From Taeniopygia guttata (Eukaryota > Chordata > Aves > Passeriformes > Estrildidae): a stretch of 64,000 bases of DNA. The stretch spans positions 25,622,001-25,686,000 of the forward strand of contig NC_133024.1 in the NCBI RefSeq assembly GCF_048771995.1, read 5' to 3'. Positions 37,101 through 48,400 of the stretch are shown here, piece after piece; positions within the stretch are counted from its first letter, which is position 1; the number at the start of each line of letters is the position of its first letter. Made by a program: the position numbers and the translations under genes. Below the pieces are notes generated by a model that was given only the letters and a program-made list of their open reading frames with translations, had not been told where the DNA came from and did not search any database.

Positions 37101-39425
37101 AACTCTGTACAAACACAAGAAAACCATGCAGCTGGTGTGTGTGTGTGTGAGTTAAACAGCCCCATTGATGAGGCAAAATCCCTGCTCCTAAAGTTATTGA
37201 GGTTCCTTATGAACATGGATGATAGTATTGGTTTTAGGAGTTTATCCTCAGAGCATGACTTTTCCTCAGCAGTTACACTGAGAGAGTTACCTGGCTGAAT
37301 CCAAAAGGCTTAGAGTGAGCCAGCAGGAGCAAAAGGTTGCCCTGCTCTCCTGAGTGCCACACTCCCAGAAGCTTGGAGAGACAATAGCTCCAAGGTCCCC
37401 CCACAGTCAAAGGTCAGGGGTTTGAGTGCACTAATGAGGGCCCCTTAATGACCCTGCTGGCCTCACCTAGAGCCTCTGTCCATACTCTAACCATGAGCCA
37501 TGAGACTCCATTTCATATCTGATGCCTCAGCTACTCCTTGCCTGTGATTATTATGTTGTAGCCATGCCTGTTTCTAGCTCTGTTGCAACCACTTTCTTCC
37601 ATAGACTTGATCCAGGCCTGACCTGGTGACTGTGCTCCCACCTTGATCTCAGCCTTTCTACAGCCTGCATCACTATGAGCTCATCTGGCTGTTGTCTGAT
37701 TCTGGTTACCAGAATCACCAGCCCCGACTTCATGACTTGATTTCAGGCCTACTTCATCACTGCCAGCTTGCCTGCTCATCTGCACTCTTGCTTGAACCTG
37801 GCTACTGTTCAGAGGCTTGCCCTGTTTACCCCACTCAGCAACTGTGGGACAATGTCTTGGCTGGTGAGGCCTCTGCCTCGCCTTGTTATCATGCTTCCCT
37901 TCCAACTCTTTGTCCCTGAGAGTGTAGCCACTCCTCCTAGCCAGGGTTACCTTTGCAGTGGCCATCGTAATCCACCTGGATCTTGGAGCCGGTGAGGCAG
38001 GCGTCACGGTGCAGCTCACAGTGGTTCAGGTATGTCTTGCCATTGCTCCCGCACACAGGCCTCTTGTGAGGTTTGCATTTCTGTGGGAGAGCCAGAGAAC
38101 ACAGTGTTTCACCTGCCTCCTTGGGACAGCTCGGTGAGTCCAACCATCAGCCCAGCTCAGGAGGAGTCCTTGGCACAGTCCCCTTGGCCCTGTGTTTGGA
38201 CCAGGCTAACTCACCCATCATTTCCCCAGAAAAACCCACACAGGGAAGTCTGTGAGTTCAAAGGTCTCACTTTGTCCCAGTTTCCATGAACACCAGCATG
38301 ACAGGAGTCTTTCTGAAAGCAGACCCCTGCAAAGAAATCGGTGCTCAGCATAAATATGGAGCATAGTCCTGCAACTGCTGCTCCATGTGCCATGGCCATG
38401 CCTGCCCAGAGGTGTTTCTGTGCCTCTGGTCTCTGCACCTGCGCTTGCTTGGCACCATTGCATCTCTCTGTAGACTCTGCTCCACCCTTCTGCAACCAAA
38501 TGGCAGAATAAGCCATCAGCCGTGAACAAACATCACAGCCTACAGCAAAGAGAGAGTTCACCAGTGCCACTGTTCAGGCTATGAGCTTCTTTCTTCTGTC
38601 CCTTCTGGTCTGGCCAAGCCTATCCAGAGTGACAGACTCTCTTCCTACTAACAGAGCATTTCACTCTCCAGTGCCCAGGCTGGCCATGCCAGAGCTACAA
38701 GCTCTGAGGGAAGGGGGAACAAAGAGCTACATGGCCATTCCCAGGAGCCAGGCAGAAATGTTTTGAAAGCACGGGGCAGAGCGCAGTAGGGACACATTGT
38801 GTCCCTCAGCTGGGAAAGACTCTTCTAATCATTTCTGACTCCCTGCTGGATAAAGCTATTCATCCTTACAGCACTCTACCACAATTATTTCCATTTTACA
38901 AAAGCTGATTTTAGTAGGGTGCTCGTAACCTCCTCAAACAAGGTGCCAGTGAGGGCAGGCTGTCTTGGAGATCACAGACCACTCCCTAGAGTGTCCTTCA
39001 AAGCCAGCTGCACATCCATATCCCGCTGGGCTTTCCCAACAAAAGACTTTCAGTCAAGTCTCCTATGCATGTAAAGGCCCTAGGCAGTCCTGCAAGCAGC
39101 ACAGCTGCAAGTCCAGACTATTATCTACCCTACAGGACTCTTCCCCCACACAACACTGGAAACAGTCCTGCTGTTTGAAGAGCCACTGTGAATTTGCAGC
39201 TTCTTCAAAACAGCCATAGCCTTATTCCTTCACAGGATCCTTCCAGTGACAGAAACCCATCTGAGGTGGGTGGTGGTGGTGACACCTGTCCCAGACACAG
39301 AACCTGTGCTGTTCCCATACCTCAATGCAGAGGCAGGTTGGCTCTCCCTTCTCTGTCACTGCACACTCACGCCCAGCTCCACAGAAGACATTGGCACAGA
39401 TCTTAGATTTGCTCCTTGGCTCTTC
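28074..39425 (-). CDS. FSTL1: FSTL1, follistatin-like protein 1, nine coding exons; start and signal peptide not in window
   Basis: Exons 39425-39321, 38080-37951, 36782-36750, 35183-35053, 32085-31967, 31228-31116, 30325-30215, 28492-28395 and 28118-28074 join to 885 nt, 294 residues plus TAA, with all phases compatible. From the first visible residue: Cys-rich follistatin/EGF-like part (9-33), Kazal-type module (about 37-78), linker (79-89), EC module with two EF-hand-like loops (about 90-209), VWC-like module (CALEDETY to TAMTCEG) and a Glu/Lys-rich tail ending in TKEM. N-glycosylation sequons NYS, NET and NIT are kept. FSTL1 is a secreted SPARC-family glycoprotein reported to modulate BMP/TGF-beta signalling and inflammation. 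The sequence matches human FSTL1 from memory, with a 7-residue longer segment near the C-terminus. Only the exon or exons coding the start and signal peptide (about 20 residues) are missing, and probably lie beyond the right edge. Confidence 0.97.
28395..28492 (-). CDS. FSTL1: FSTL1 exon: Glu-rich C-terminal segment
   Basis: The acceptor is CCTTCCAG|GGAGGAAT and the donor is CATCAG|GTTAGC. The peptide is [16 protein letters not shown] followed by [16 protein letters not shown], a likely helix. Compared with the human sequence I recall (KNQKGAQTQTEEEM), this copy is seven residues longer before TEEEM. Confidence 0.95.
30215..30325 (-). CDS. FSTL1: FSTL1 exon: VWC-like module, with a weak donor
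   Basis: The acceptor is CCTCTTCAG|AGTGTGC. The 111 nt encode [20 protein letters not shown] and then [16 protein letters not shown]. The only donor that keeps frame with the next exon is GCGAGG|GTCTGT, a poor match to consensus at positions +3 and +4. A better-looking GTATGC four bases on would put the next exon out of frame. Confidence 0.93.
31116..31228 (-). CDS. FSTL1: FSTL1 exon: second EF-hand-like loop
   Basis: The acceptor is TCCTTTCAG|GGGACTC and the donor is GAGAAAA|GTAGGA. The 113 nt encode [20 protein letters not shown] then [17 protein letters not shown]. The loop [12 protein letters not shown] has acidic or amide groups at positions 1, 3 and 5 and Glu at 12, but Trp at position 6 where Gly is usual. 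Confidence 0.96.
31967..32085 (-). CDS. FSTL1: FSTL1 exon: first EF-hand-like loop
   Basis: The acceptor is CCCCTACAG|AGCTTTG and the donor is TGCTCAG|GTGGGC. The 119 nt encode [20 protein letters not shown] followed by [19 protein letters not shown]. Aligned to an EF-hand loop with Glu at position 12, position 1 is Phe rather than Asp, as in the human protein (from memory). Calcium binding by this loop is therefore unlikely. Two sequons (NET, NIT) are present. Confidence 0.96.
33531..33794 (-). mobile_element. CR1 LINE fragment with 3' terminal repeats
   Basis: It starts on the plus strand with agaatcacagaatcat, the reverse complement of the short CR1 3'-terminal repeats, then ggttggaaaagacctccaag. 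It continues through the block ttgaacccttccagggatgg to ttattgaacatcatactg. The element is therefore on the minus strand, intact at its 3' end and truncated 5'. It lies in the FSTL1 GC-AG intron. Confidence 0.9.
35053..35183 (-). CDS. FSTL1: FSTL1 exon: start of EC module, followed by a GC donor
   Basis: The acceptor is CATTACAG|TTGTCTGC. The 131 nt encode [20 protein letters not shown] through [11 protein letters not shown], including an N-glycosylation sequon. The exon ends at TTCAAG|GCAAGT, a GC splice donor with otherwise perfect consensus. No GT donor in the right phase gives the expected junction to SFDDGDS in the next exon. Confidence 0.95.
36285..36332 (-). mobile_element. Short CR1 LINE 3'-end fragment
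   Basis: The string gatcatagaatcatttaggt followed by tagaagagactcttaagatc is the reverse complement of a CR1 3' terminus. Only about 50 bp remain recognisable. It lies in the FSTL1 intron 35184-36749. Confidence 0.8.
36750..36782 (-). CDS. FSTL1: FSTL1 33-nt linker exon
   Basis: The acceptor is CATTAACAG|AGAAGAAG and the donor is AGTCCAG|GTAAGA. The peptide with the split first codon is [11 protein letters not shown], matching human EKKSVSPSASP in position and character. It is a flexible linker between the Kazal and EC modules. The length is a multiple of three and both ends share the same phase, so skipping would preserve frame. Confidence 0.92.
36907..37128 (+). mobile_element. Degenerate internal CR1 LINE fragment
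   Basis: The plus strand shows the CR1 order: aaggggctagaatctcctgg, tgtttagtctgaagaactga, aggctcaggg, atcaatgtttataaaaatctg, then cagtgacaggacaagag. It lacks the 3' terminal repeats and is strongly diverged, so it is old. It lies within 130 nt upstream of the 33-nt FSTL1 linker exon, in the opposite orientation to the gene. Confidence 0.8.
37134..37149. repeat. TG microsatellite
   Basis: About eight GT/TG dinucleotides, directly downstream of the degenerate CR1 fragment. Confidence 0.95.
37951..38080 (-). CDS. FSTL1: FSTL1 exon: Kazal-type module
   Basis: The acceptor is CTCCCACAG|AAATGC and the donor is TGCAAAG|GTAACC. The 130 nt encode [20 protein letters not shown] followed by the rest of the Kazal fold through YDGHCK, with the expected Cys spacing. 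One G carries over to start a Glu codon with the next exon. Confidence 0.96.
39321..39425 (-). CDS. FSTL1: FSTL1 exon: N-terminal follistatin/EGF-like part
   Basis: The acceptor is ATCTTGCAG|GAAGAGCC and the donor is ATTGAG|GTATGG. The 105 nt, phase 0 at both ends, encode 35 residues from [14 protein letters not shown] to EPTCLCIE. In human FSTL1 this follows directly after the signal peptide, so the start codon must lie in an exon further right. Confidence 0.96.
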
Positions 39426-42400
39426 CTGCAAGATACGAAGTCAGAGACACAAAATACATTATTACTCAGAGGAGTAACAGCACAGTTTAAAAAAAATTAG
39501 CACATTTCACTGGTATCAGGACCAAAAGGTATTACGGTGTTAAAGTGGGGGTGGCAGAACAAGAGACATAACTTCAATAGATGGACAGCTCAGACAATAA
39601 GAAGGACCAGACACAAGAACAAGGGCTACAGTCCCAGGGTTTCTTTCAGGTCATTCCTGGAAAATCACCTGGGAGAAGTGGAGTGAACATGGGCAAGAGG
39701 AAGTCTAGCAAGAATAATTTGCTCATGTCAAGGACTGCTGTCTTTAAAATTTCTTTCCATGGAGGGTAGGGAGCAGAAATGTCTTTGCTTGAGATACTTA
39801 GAAAGAAGGTGAACATATCCCTAGAGAAAGGTACAATACAAACAGGCAGAAGAAATTGCCATCAGGCACCAGATAATGTCCTTGTCACAAAAAAGTCACA
39901 AAACTACATGATCCATTATCTTGCTTTCACTAGTCAAGATTAAACACTTTAAAGGAAGAAGACTGTCATGGATGAGATAATTATCCAGTAATCCTGCCAT
40001 AATGAAAATTCCTTCCTGGTTCCTGACAGCCTGCAGTTGACTTACGTCCTGCAGCACAATTTATATGTTTTACAGTTTTCTCCTAGCCAAAGTCATCACA
40101 AGTATTGTTGTTCACATAACTGTCAAATATTTTCTTTTTTTTTTTTTTCTTGGTGTCCCACAGTATTCCTAAACTGGCAACACCTAGCATGGAACATTTC
40201 CATAGTTTAGTCATGGTTTTGATACAACTATCACTTATTTTTATCGATTAAGGCCATTTAAAATAGACTTTTAAAAGCAAAGGTAGTTCCAGGGTTTGAA
40301 GAAAGTTCCAGACTTTGAAGAGCCTGGCTTAATTCCCTGCTTTGTCATTAATTTACTTTGTGACTCTCATTTCATCTAACATTTTCCACCTGTATGCTGA
40401 GTATTTGATTATGCCAGCCAACTGGCTTCTGCAACAGTTTTGCATCAGAAAGAAGATTGAGAAACGAAAAATAATCAGTGAGATAAGTCAATCACATCTG
40501 CTGTATTTATTCCCTCTAATACAAAAATGTTTTTTCACCTTCTCATCAGAGTATTATTCTTATACTCTGCTCATTTGTGGCATCTTTGTACCTCCATCAC
40601 ATACTTTTGAAAATAGGTGATGAAAAAGGAACAGAATTTTTCAGAAGAGCAAGCATTATTGACAAATGCTGAACACATTTTTTCTTCCTGTTTTTTCTTT
40701 ATTCTAGTTTTTTGTTTGTTTTGCTTTTAAAGCCACAATTTCATAGAGAGGTGCTGTCTATACTGAACAGCCCACAGAGACAGCCAGATCATTTTCTGAA
40801 TAACCTTGCCCTGGTCTTCAGAATAGTTTGTTTGCTGGCCTACTGCACAATTCATCAGACCTGAGAAGGTCTTTTCAAAGCACTGCAGGAATCCCTCCAG
40901 GTTCACATAGTGACAAATATCTTTCGTATTCTCTGCAGGTGTTCCTATTTTGCTGCTTATTCTGTCAAATACAGTATTTGGACATGCCAGTCTTAGCTGA
41001 GAAATGTACTCCATGTCCCAGGCCTGTTCTCCCCATGAAGACAGTGTTACTCTCCCTCTGCCTTTTTATCTCCTTTCACATATTGTTTCTGAGCTACAAG
41101 TGACACACTATGCCTTCTACTGCATCCACCTCTCTCTAGTCACCTTCCAGTGGAGGGCTGAGGTAAATGAACCAGGTGCTTCTGAGGTGGGATGAAACAA
41201 CAGGAGTATTTCACTGCACAAAGCAACCTCATGCAGCTCAGGGCAGGGAAGGAAGAATAGCTCATTTTGCAAAATGCACAAAGGAAAAAGCCAAACTGTC
41301 CAAGGCTGGAGTCTGACTTTGGGCACTCACACACCAAAAATGCAATGTAGCTACCAAAGTGCTGATCCATTTTAGGGGTTTTGAACAACTTGTCAATCCC
41401 TTCAAGCAGTCAATGGCAGAAAAAAAACAGCTGGGCACAGCTTTGAATGGCCACCCAGTGAGGTCTGTAATCCAGGTGCCTGGCAATAGATGGCAGTACT
41501 CTGCCTCTCCCACGGACAGGCAGGACTGCCAGCAGCCACCTCCCGACCATGCCCACCAGTGCCAAGCCTGGCTTTTGATTCCTGTCTGGGACTTAAGGCA
41601 CTGTTACAATGCAGCTGGCCTCAACAAGCATCCACAATGCCCAAGCTCAGATTGCAGGACTCCTCTCCCCACAGGAGCTCACTTGGAAACCCAGTTTCCA
41701 ATGTGGCCATCCACGGCTCCCTCCCTGGTAGTGCTAAAGCCCAGGAACCATCCCACAGCTTTTCTGTTGGAACCTGAGCTGGGGATGCTGGCAGGGTGAC
41801 ATCGCCAGAACAGCTTCTGAAAACACCCTGCCTCCTACCAGGTTAGAAGGCCACATTACTCTGATTTTTCTTATTAATCAAAGCAATACAATTTTCTGGT
41901 TGCTTCTTCTTATTGCCTTAAGTTGCCCTAGGCTGGCAGGGGGTTGGGGCTGATTGCCACATTCCAGCATGGCTTTCTCCACCTCAGGATTCAGCCAGAA
42001 GAAGAAAGGAAGCAAGCTGCTCTACCTGCCCTCTCACTCTGGCACAGGGTTTCTCAAACCCAGCTGTGGCATAACAGAGGGTGGGAGCACTTTCTAGCAG
42101 CTCCTGTCTGCCTTCCCAGCAAATGTGGGAGTCTGCTGAGAGTGTAACAGGGACAGAGGTGGATGATTGTATGAGTACAGTGGGAGTCTGCAAAGGAGGC
42201 TTTATAATCTCCCCATTCTCTGGTGATCTCCCAGAAGCTACCAGCGAAACTGGTTTCTTGTGACAGATACTCTGATCTTACCTTGGACCTTGTCATGTTT
42301 TCTTTTTATAAAGCTTCACCTGATGGAGTCATGTGAGTGAGGATGGCAGCTGCCACTTTAATATTAAATAACCCATCCTTGCACTTGCCTTGTAAAAGCT

Positions 42401-45400
42401 TGAAAACATAAACTGCAAATTTTTAAAATTTTAAATTTTAAAAAAGGACTCCACAGTGTTTCAACATCATTGCCCTTAAATTAATTAATATCAGGATTTG
42501 GGGGTTGGAATCACAGCTTTTACACTGCTTTGTCTCTGAGAGCTGCCACTGCCTTTTCTGTCATGCTGTGCTTGGGAGGTGTCACCTGTTCCAGTCCACA
42601 GCGCGCTCGGGCAGGTGGAAGGGAAAGGGCAGAGTTGTTATTAGTTGCTGCACGGTGGCATTTCCACTGCAAGCCTTGGCAAGGCAGCTCCTCTCTTCTG
42701 CCTTGAGTGAGGTGCCCAAGCTCTCTCTCTGGGCAATGCTTGTACATACTCCTCTGCTGCCCAGAGAGCAAGTAGGAAGGTGTAAAAGCAGCAAGGATGA
42801 AGTCAGGGCAGGAGTGCCTGTGCCTTTGGAATGTCTGCCATAGCACAGGGGCACTCTGACTCTTCACCCTGCAGGGGCATGACCTTCCCAGATATCTCCA
42901 CAGGCAAAGACCATGGAGAAAGCTGTTCCCAAAGCTCAAGGGCCAGAAGCTCAGGGCAGCTGGGCAGCATCATGTATGCATAGCCTAGCTTGTCTACTGA
43001 ATGGGGATGGGAATGCACAATGCTTTTAGAGGGCTGGGAAGTGTAACCCCATGGATGAAGGTTCCTTGCATGTTATCAGGCAAACACTAAGCAGAAGACC
43101 TGAGCTGACAGTACAGAGTCACAAGCAATGCCTTTGCCTCAGCTGTTGCCTCCTGAGGAGCAAGGAGGAAAAAGACATTTCCAAGGCACCGAAGGCGAGA
43201 ATGCCAGAGGCAAAGCCAGTGGTGAAGGATCACCATGGCAACCAGCAATGCAGGGCTTCAAGGTGAAGAGCTAAAATTAGGAAATTAGGCAGTGGAAAAG
43301 ACTGTTTCTCATCTCTGGCAGCATCTGGTGCTGAGCAGTTGGACCCCCAACACAGAGTAAGCACAGACATCCGGAGCATTTCTGAGTCCCTGCCTGCGCC
43401 TGGATGTCCAGGACCAAGTGTGATTTGACACACAAATGCAGTGCCAGGTCTGCATGGGATCCCAAGGTCCTGCCAGGTGCTGTGCCTGCTCTGCACTGAT
43501 GGGACTGCATGGAAACAGTGCAGTGTCTGCAGTGAGATACGAGTGATTGCACACGTGACAGAAAAGAGGTATCACAGCTCCTTGCCTTTGCAAGGGAACT
43601 GCCCACTGCAGTCTCCCTTGGCTGCCTCCTCCCCGGCCCCTATTGAGCCATGGCTATCTGGTGTCCCTTGGTGGGAACTGGGACTTTCCCAACCAGCCTA
43701 TGAAAGTTGAAACCATGTGCAATTCAATGACAAAACACCTCTGTAAGGAAGAACAAGATTCCACCTGCAGAGAAGAGCTGTACATGCAGCTCCATGTCCA
43801 CAGTGCCCCACTGCTCAAAGAGAGCAGCAGGGATTACTGCCATTACACACATTCTGGGAAACAAGCAGAAAGCTTGCCCTGCTGCTAGGTGGGGAGTTTA
43901 TGTGCTTCACAACAACCCATCATACTGTCTTGTTTTCTGCATATCTTTCCACACAAAATCTCCTCTTTGAGACCTCAAAAGTCTTTTTCTCAGCAGCCCA
44001 TACTGCATTGGAGCAATACTACCTACTGTCCTGCTCCTATTGATATAAGTAACAACCTTTTCTGGTATCAGCAGTGACAGCAGGTCTTTTCTTCTTTTGA
44101 CATCACTTTCTGGAAATCCATAAAATTACTTGACCCTCACAAAATGCTCTGTGCTGTTTGCTGTAAAATCAAGGTTTTGTGGTTTTGCCTTGCGTGATGT
44201 GCAAGGAAATCAAAGTGCTCTAAAGCTGGAGCACTGAAAGCTCCTATGGGAGACAATCCCATGTATTATACAAACTTGAGTATTACATAGATAAGGCAAA
44301 ACTAAAGGGCACCAAAATGATGTCTGGGATTTAAGACATACACAGATTCTCATGCCTCAGGGAAGGCAGCAGCAAAAGCTGGGTGCAAGTTTTCAGATAT
44401 AATCAGTATAATTCCCAGTAGACTCCCCTCCATGCAGCACAGAAAAATAAGCCATGCAGCTACATATTTCTGCCAGTCCTCCCTTTTGCCTGTTCCCTGC
44501 CACAACTAACATGGGAGTAGGGATGTAAGGAATCTCTGAACATGCCAAGGTGCCACCTATAAACTGCATAGCCTGCACAATTTCTAAACCCACTCAACAT
44601 CCAGCCATGAAATCTAGTGCCTTGTCTAGCTGTTATCTTGGCAATGTTTGCTTCTGAATGCAGAAAGATTTGGAAACACAAGGCAGTAGGTTAATGATGC
44701 AGAAAGCTGAGATAAGCTATGTCTTCTGACTCCCAAACCTCCCTCTTCTCCTGTTGTGGAGCTGGGAGGGGAAGCACTACATTGTGCTGCAACATTCCAA
44801 AAGAGAGGGCTGGGCAGCAAAGCAGTTCAGGGGGGAGTCAGGAAAATTTAGCAACTCCTGTACAGTGATGGGACTGAGAAAGCATTTGGCTCATGCATTT
44901 CATCCCATTACCCAAGTGTTTCTCCAGGTGGAACAGCTCTTTCAGCAGCAGTGTCCTCCTGCAGAGTTCCAGGGAGACCAGATCCCATGTTCACTGGAGG
45001 ACACGAAGGGGCAGCCAGCTTGTCACCTCTGGTCATTTGTGCAGCTGGTTTTGGCAGCATGTTTGTCCCATTGTTCTGGTTTGCAACTAACAAGCAAAGC
45101 ACTCGGTCCTCCCTGCAAACTTGACCCAATTCCTGTGGCAGCTCCCTGGATCCACTAACACTCTGGTGTGATGGGGTGGAAATTTGGCAGCAGCATAAAC
45201 TGAGCAGATTAGCATGAAACAAGCAGGCACCCCTGACTCTGGGTTTGCCATAAATAGATAGGTACGGTGACCATTACCGTTTTGCTTCCTTTTTGCTACT
45301 GCCTCAGGTTGGAAGAAAATCCACACAAATTATCTTAAATGCTTACTTGGAAGGCTTGAGTTTCATTTAGCAAAAATAAGATGGAGATAAGCCCAGCAAG

Positions 45401-48400
45401 TAGGGACTGAACCATGCTATTCCCAGTTCAACCCTCCAATAAAACCAGACATCATCAGGACAATCCCAGGACATCATCACTATTGGGATGGTACAGTAGG
45501 CTGTGGAATAATACATACTCTGCTCTGGGAGGAAGCCTGCTGCCAGAGGTTGCTGCACACATTGGTGCAGGGTCATCTCTTGCACACTTCTTTTGGTCTG
45601 GTGTTATCTGGACTCAAAGTGACACCCTCTGGAATGCCTCTCTCCCCAGCTGCAGGAGTTCCCCATCTGTCTCTGGAAGGCACATGGTACATGTCCTGCT
45701 GCTCACACCAGCAAAGGTGTGCTAGGCATCTGGAAAGGCTCAAAACCAGGCTATCCCCAAGCTAGGTTGTTAAAAAAGATGTTTGTCAGGCAAAGTCTGG
45801 ACCAGGGCTGGATTCCCCAAGGGACTGTGACCAGCTGCATTTGACAATGTTCCCAATGCTAACAGTATCTTATTTGAAGGGTGTCAATATAGGGTCTGTG
45901 CTGGATGCAGAGGGGTCCAGTGCCATTTCAACTGCAGGATTCCCCCTCCCCCAATTCCTAAAGTCATCCTGCAAGCGGCAGAACTAATGAAGGCCAGTTT
46001 CCTACTGCTCTCTCTGCACGGCCTGTCTGTCAGCTAGTTACAGGGCAGCTCATGGACTCCTTCCTCAGGGGAGGTCTTTGCAGGCCCCTCTCATTAAGGC
46101 AGTCACCTAGAGTCACAAAACCAGCTGGATCCCATTATCTCAGAGGCCTCCACCGCTCTATCAGCTGTGCCGGAAACAGGCCCATAGATTCAAGGCTTGC
46201 TGGAGGCCAGAGACAGGCAGGCAGACACAGACAGCCTGCTGACATTGCTTTGCTTCCTTAGGGAACCAGGCAGTAATTCCTTTGCAGAGCCCCACAAAAT
46301 ATTTCTCTGGCTCAGCTTCTCCTCTTGTCAGACTCAACGTCACTGCTGCTTGCAGTCCTGAGGACAGATCCTCACTCCAGCCCCCTGCCACAAGTCCAGG
46401 TCCCCTTCTGTCTCCCTGCCATGGACCCTTGTGCTTCCCTTACAGCATTTTCTTTGTGTTGGAGGACAGACCCCATCTTACTTCTGCCCCCTCAGATCTT
46501 CCATCACGAGGGTATTTCAGCAAGCTTCAATCAAGGGCTGTGAACAGCGATCTGGACACAGTGTTAGGAGCTATTGCACTCCCTGTGGGATGCCTGCCAT
46601 GGAGGACAGTATGTGCCCCAACCCACCAATCCACACACCTAGACAGCAGCCAACCCCTCTTTCCAATACTTTGCTCCTATCTCTATTCTCAGCTGACATC
46701 TAGGATGGGCTTTTAAAACATCACACCAAGGGCAACTCCTTACAGGCTCTTGAATGCTTGCGAGATGAATATTTAACAGCAGCTGACTTTGCTAATGGGA
46801 AAGAAGCAAGATCATACATCTCTGCACATACTGGGAATCAGGGTGTGTTCCCAGAAAATCTGGATGCAGAGAAAAGAAGGCAACGGAGGAAAGGAACTGC
46901 AACTCCCAGAGCTCAGAGGAGGTTCCCTCTCTGTAAATCCGTACCTCACCCATTTGTGTGAGACCCTCCCTAACTTGCTGGCTGCACAGTCCAGGATCCA
47001 TGGATCAGATGTGTCCATCATGTGAGCATTGAGCAGGAGAGTGGCTGAGGCTCTGACTGACCTCTGTGATAAAGGGGGCCCATCAGGTCAGTGACCTCTA
47101 CATGAGGCCATGGAAAAACAACATGGCTTGTGAAAACCTGCTTGTAGGAATTCATCCACGACTCTGTCAGGGAAATGGAGATGAAGATGTCTGATGCATG
47201 TACTGCTACTAAAAAAAGACTGCCTGGGCAGCATTGCCTTGCAGACATTGGCAGGATGGATACAGAGCTCTAACTCCCCACTGACCCCTGTGGAGACATG
47301 GCCTGGACTGCTGGCAGGGACAGCAGCCCTCACACACCAGCCATGGCTTTCTCATAGAGAGCAGGCAGAAGTTGGTGCCTGCACAGAAAGGGAAGCAAGA
47401 ACTGTGAAGAAGGAGGGTTTTCTCCCCACAACCTAATCAAGAGCAAAAAGGCATCTGCCAAACAGCTGATGTCTCTTACAGCGTGATGCTGCTAAAACAG
47501 TTACAGAGCCAGACACACCTCTTGGGGACTCCGCTGTGCAAGGACTCTGTTTTCTCTTTTAAGCTGGAAGGAATGTCTGTGCTCTGGCCCCCACAACCTC
47601 ATATTTTCCACCACAAGGCAATGACCAGTGAGGCCCCATTAAGGGAACAACGACATGAGAGTCTGGGGAAGAGGAAATCTCTCCTACAAACAAGTCTGGA
47701 AAATGGCTGCTAGAAGGAAGGGAGCTTGCATTTGGCAGCACTCTCACTCCAGCAGCCTCTCAGCTGCTCAGGCAAAAACAGTCCTTATACTCACAGCGTC
47801 CAAAGTGCCATGGCCCAAAGCTGCACTTCTCTCAGCACTATTCCCTCCACATATCCCTACAGCACCTCTGGAAGGAGTTTGATTCCCTTCTGCTGCATCA
47901 TGTGGTGAAATTGCCAGCTTTTCCACAACCACTGTGATCTTTCTTGCTAGTGCTGACTCCCAGCAAGACATGAGGCAGGAGTTCAGAGTGTGACTGATTT
48001 GTGAATACCAAACCAGCTGAAGAGGCTTCAGCTGCAAGCAGGGCAAAATCAATCCCACAAGAGGAGAGGACATGATGCTCTGCTGCACCTTGGTTCTTAG
48101 AGGGAGGAATAAAATAAATCACTTCATATTTGGATAGAAAAATAACCCTCACGCACAGGGAAGCATCTCGGTTCACATGAAAGGTCGTAATTGAAGTTAG
48201 TCCCACCAGGCCTAAAGGATGAAATTAGTGTCATCCTCTCATGTGACAAGACTGGAAAGGAAAGGCCCAAGGTGCAAGACTTGCTCAAGAATGACCAGAA
48301 GACAGCAGCTCAGCTCCCTCTGCTCTCTGGAGCCAGGATCGCTTCACTGAATGATGCACAAGTCATACTCCTCACTGGGGCATGATTCTTCTTCCCATAT

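Larger units (their letters stand above)
28119..39320 (-). other. FSTL1: Internal FSTL1 introns (eight)
   Basis: Introns lie at 28119-28394, 28493-30214, 30326-31115, 31229-31966, 32086-35052, 35184-36749, 36783-37950 and 38081-39320. All are GT-AG except 32086-35052, which is GC-AG. Besides three CR1 fragments listed separately, I see nothing else in them. Confidence 0.9.
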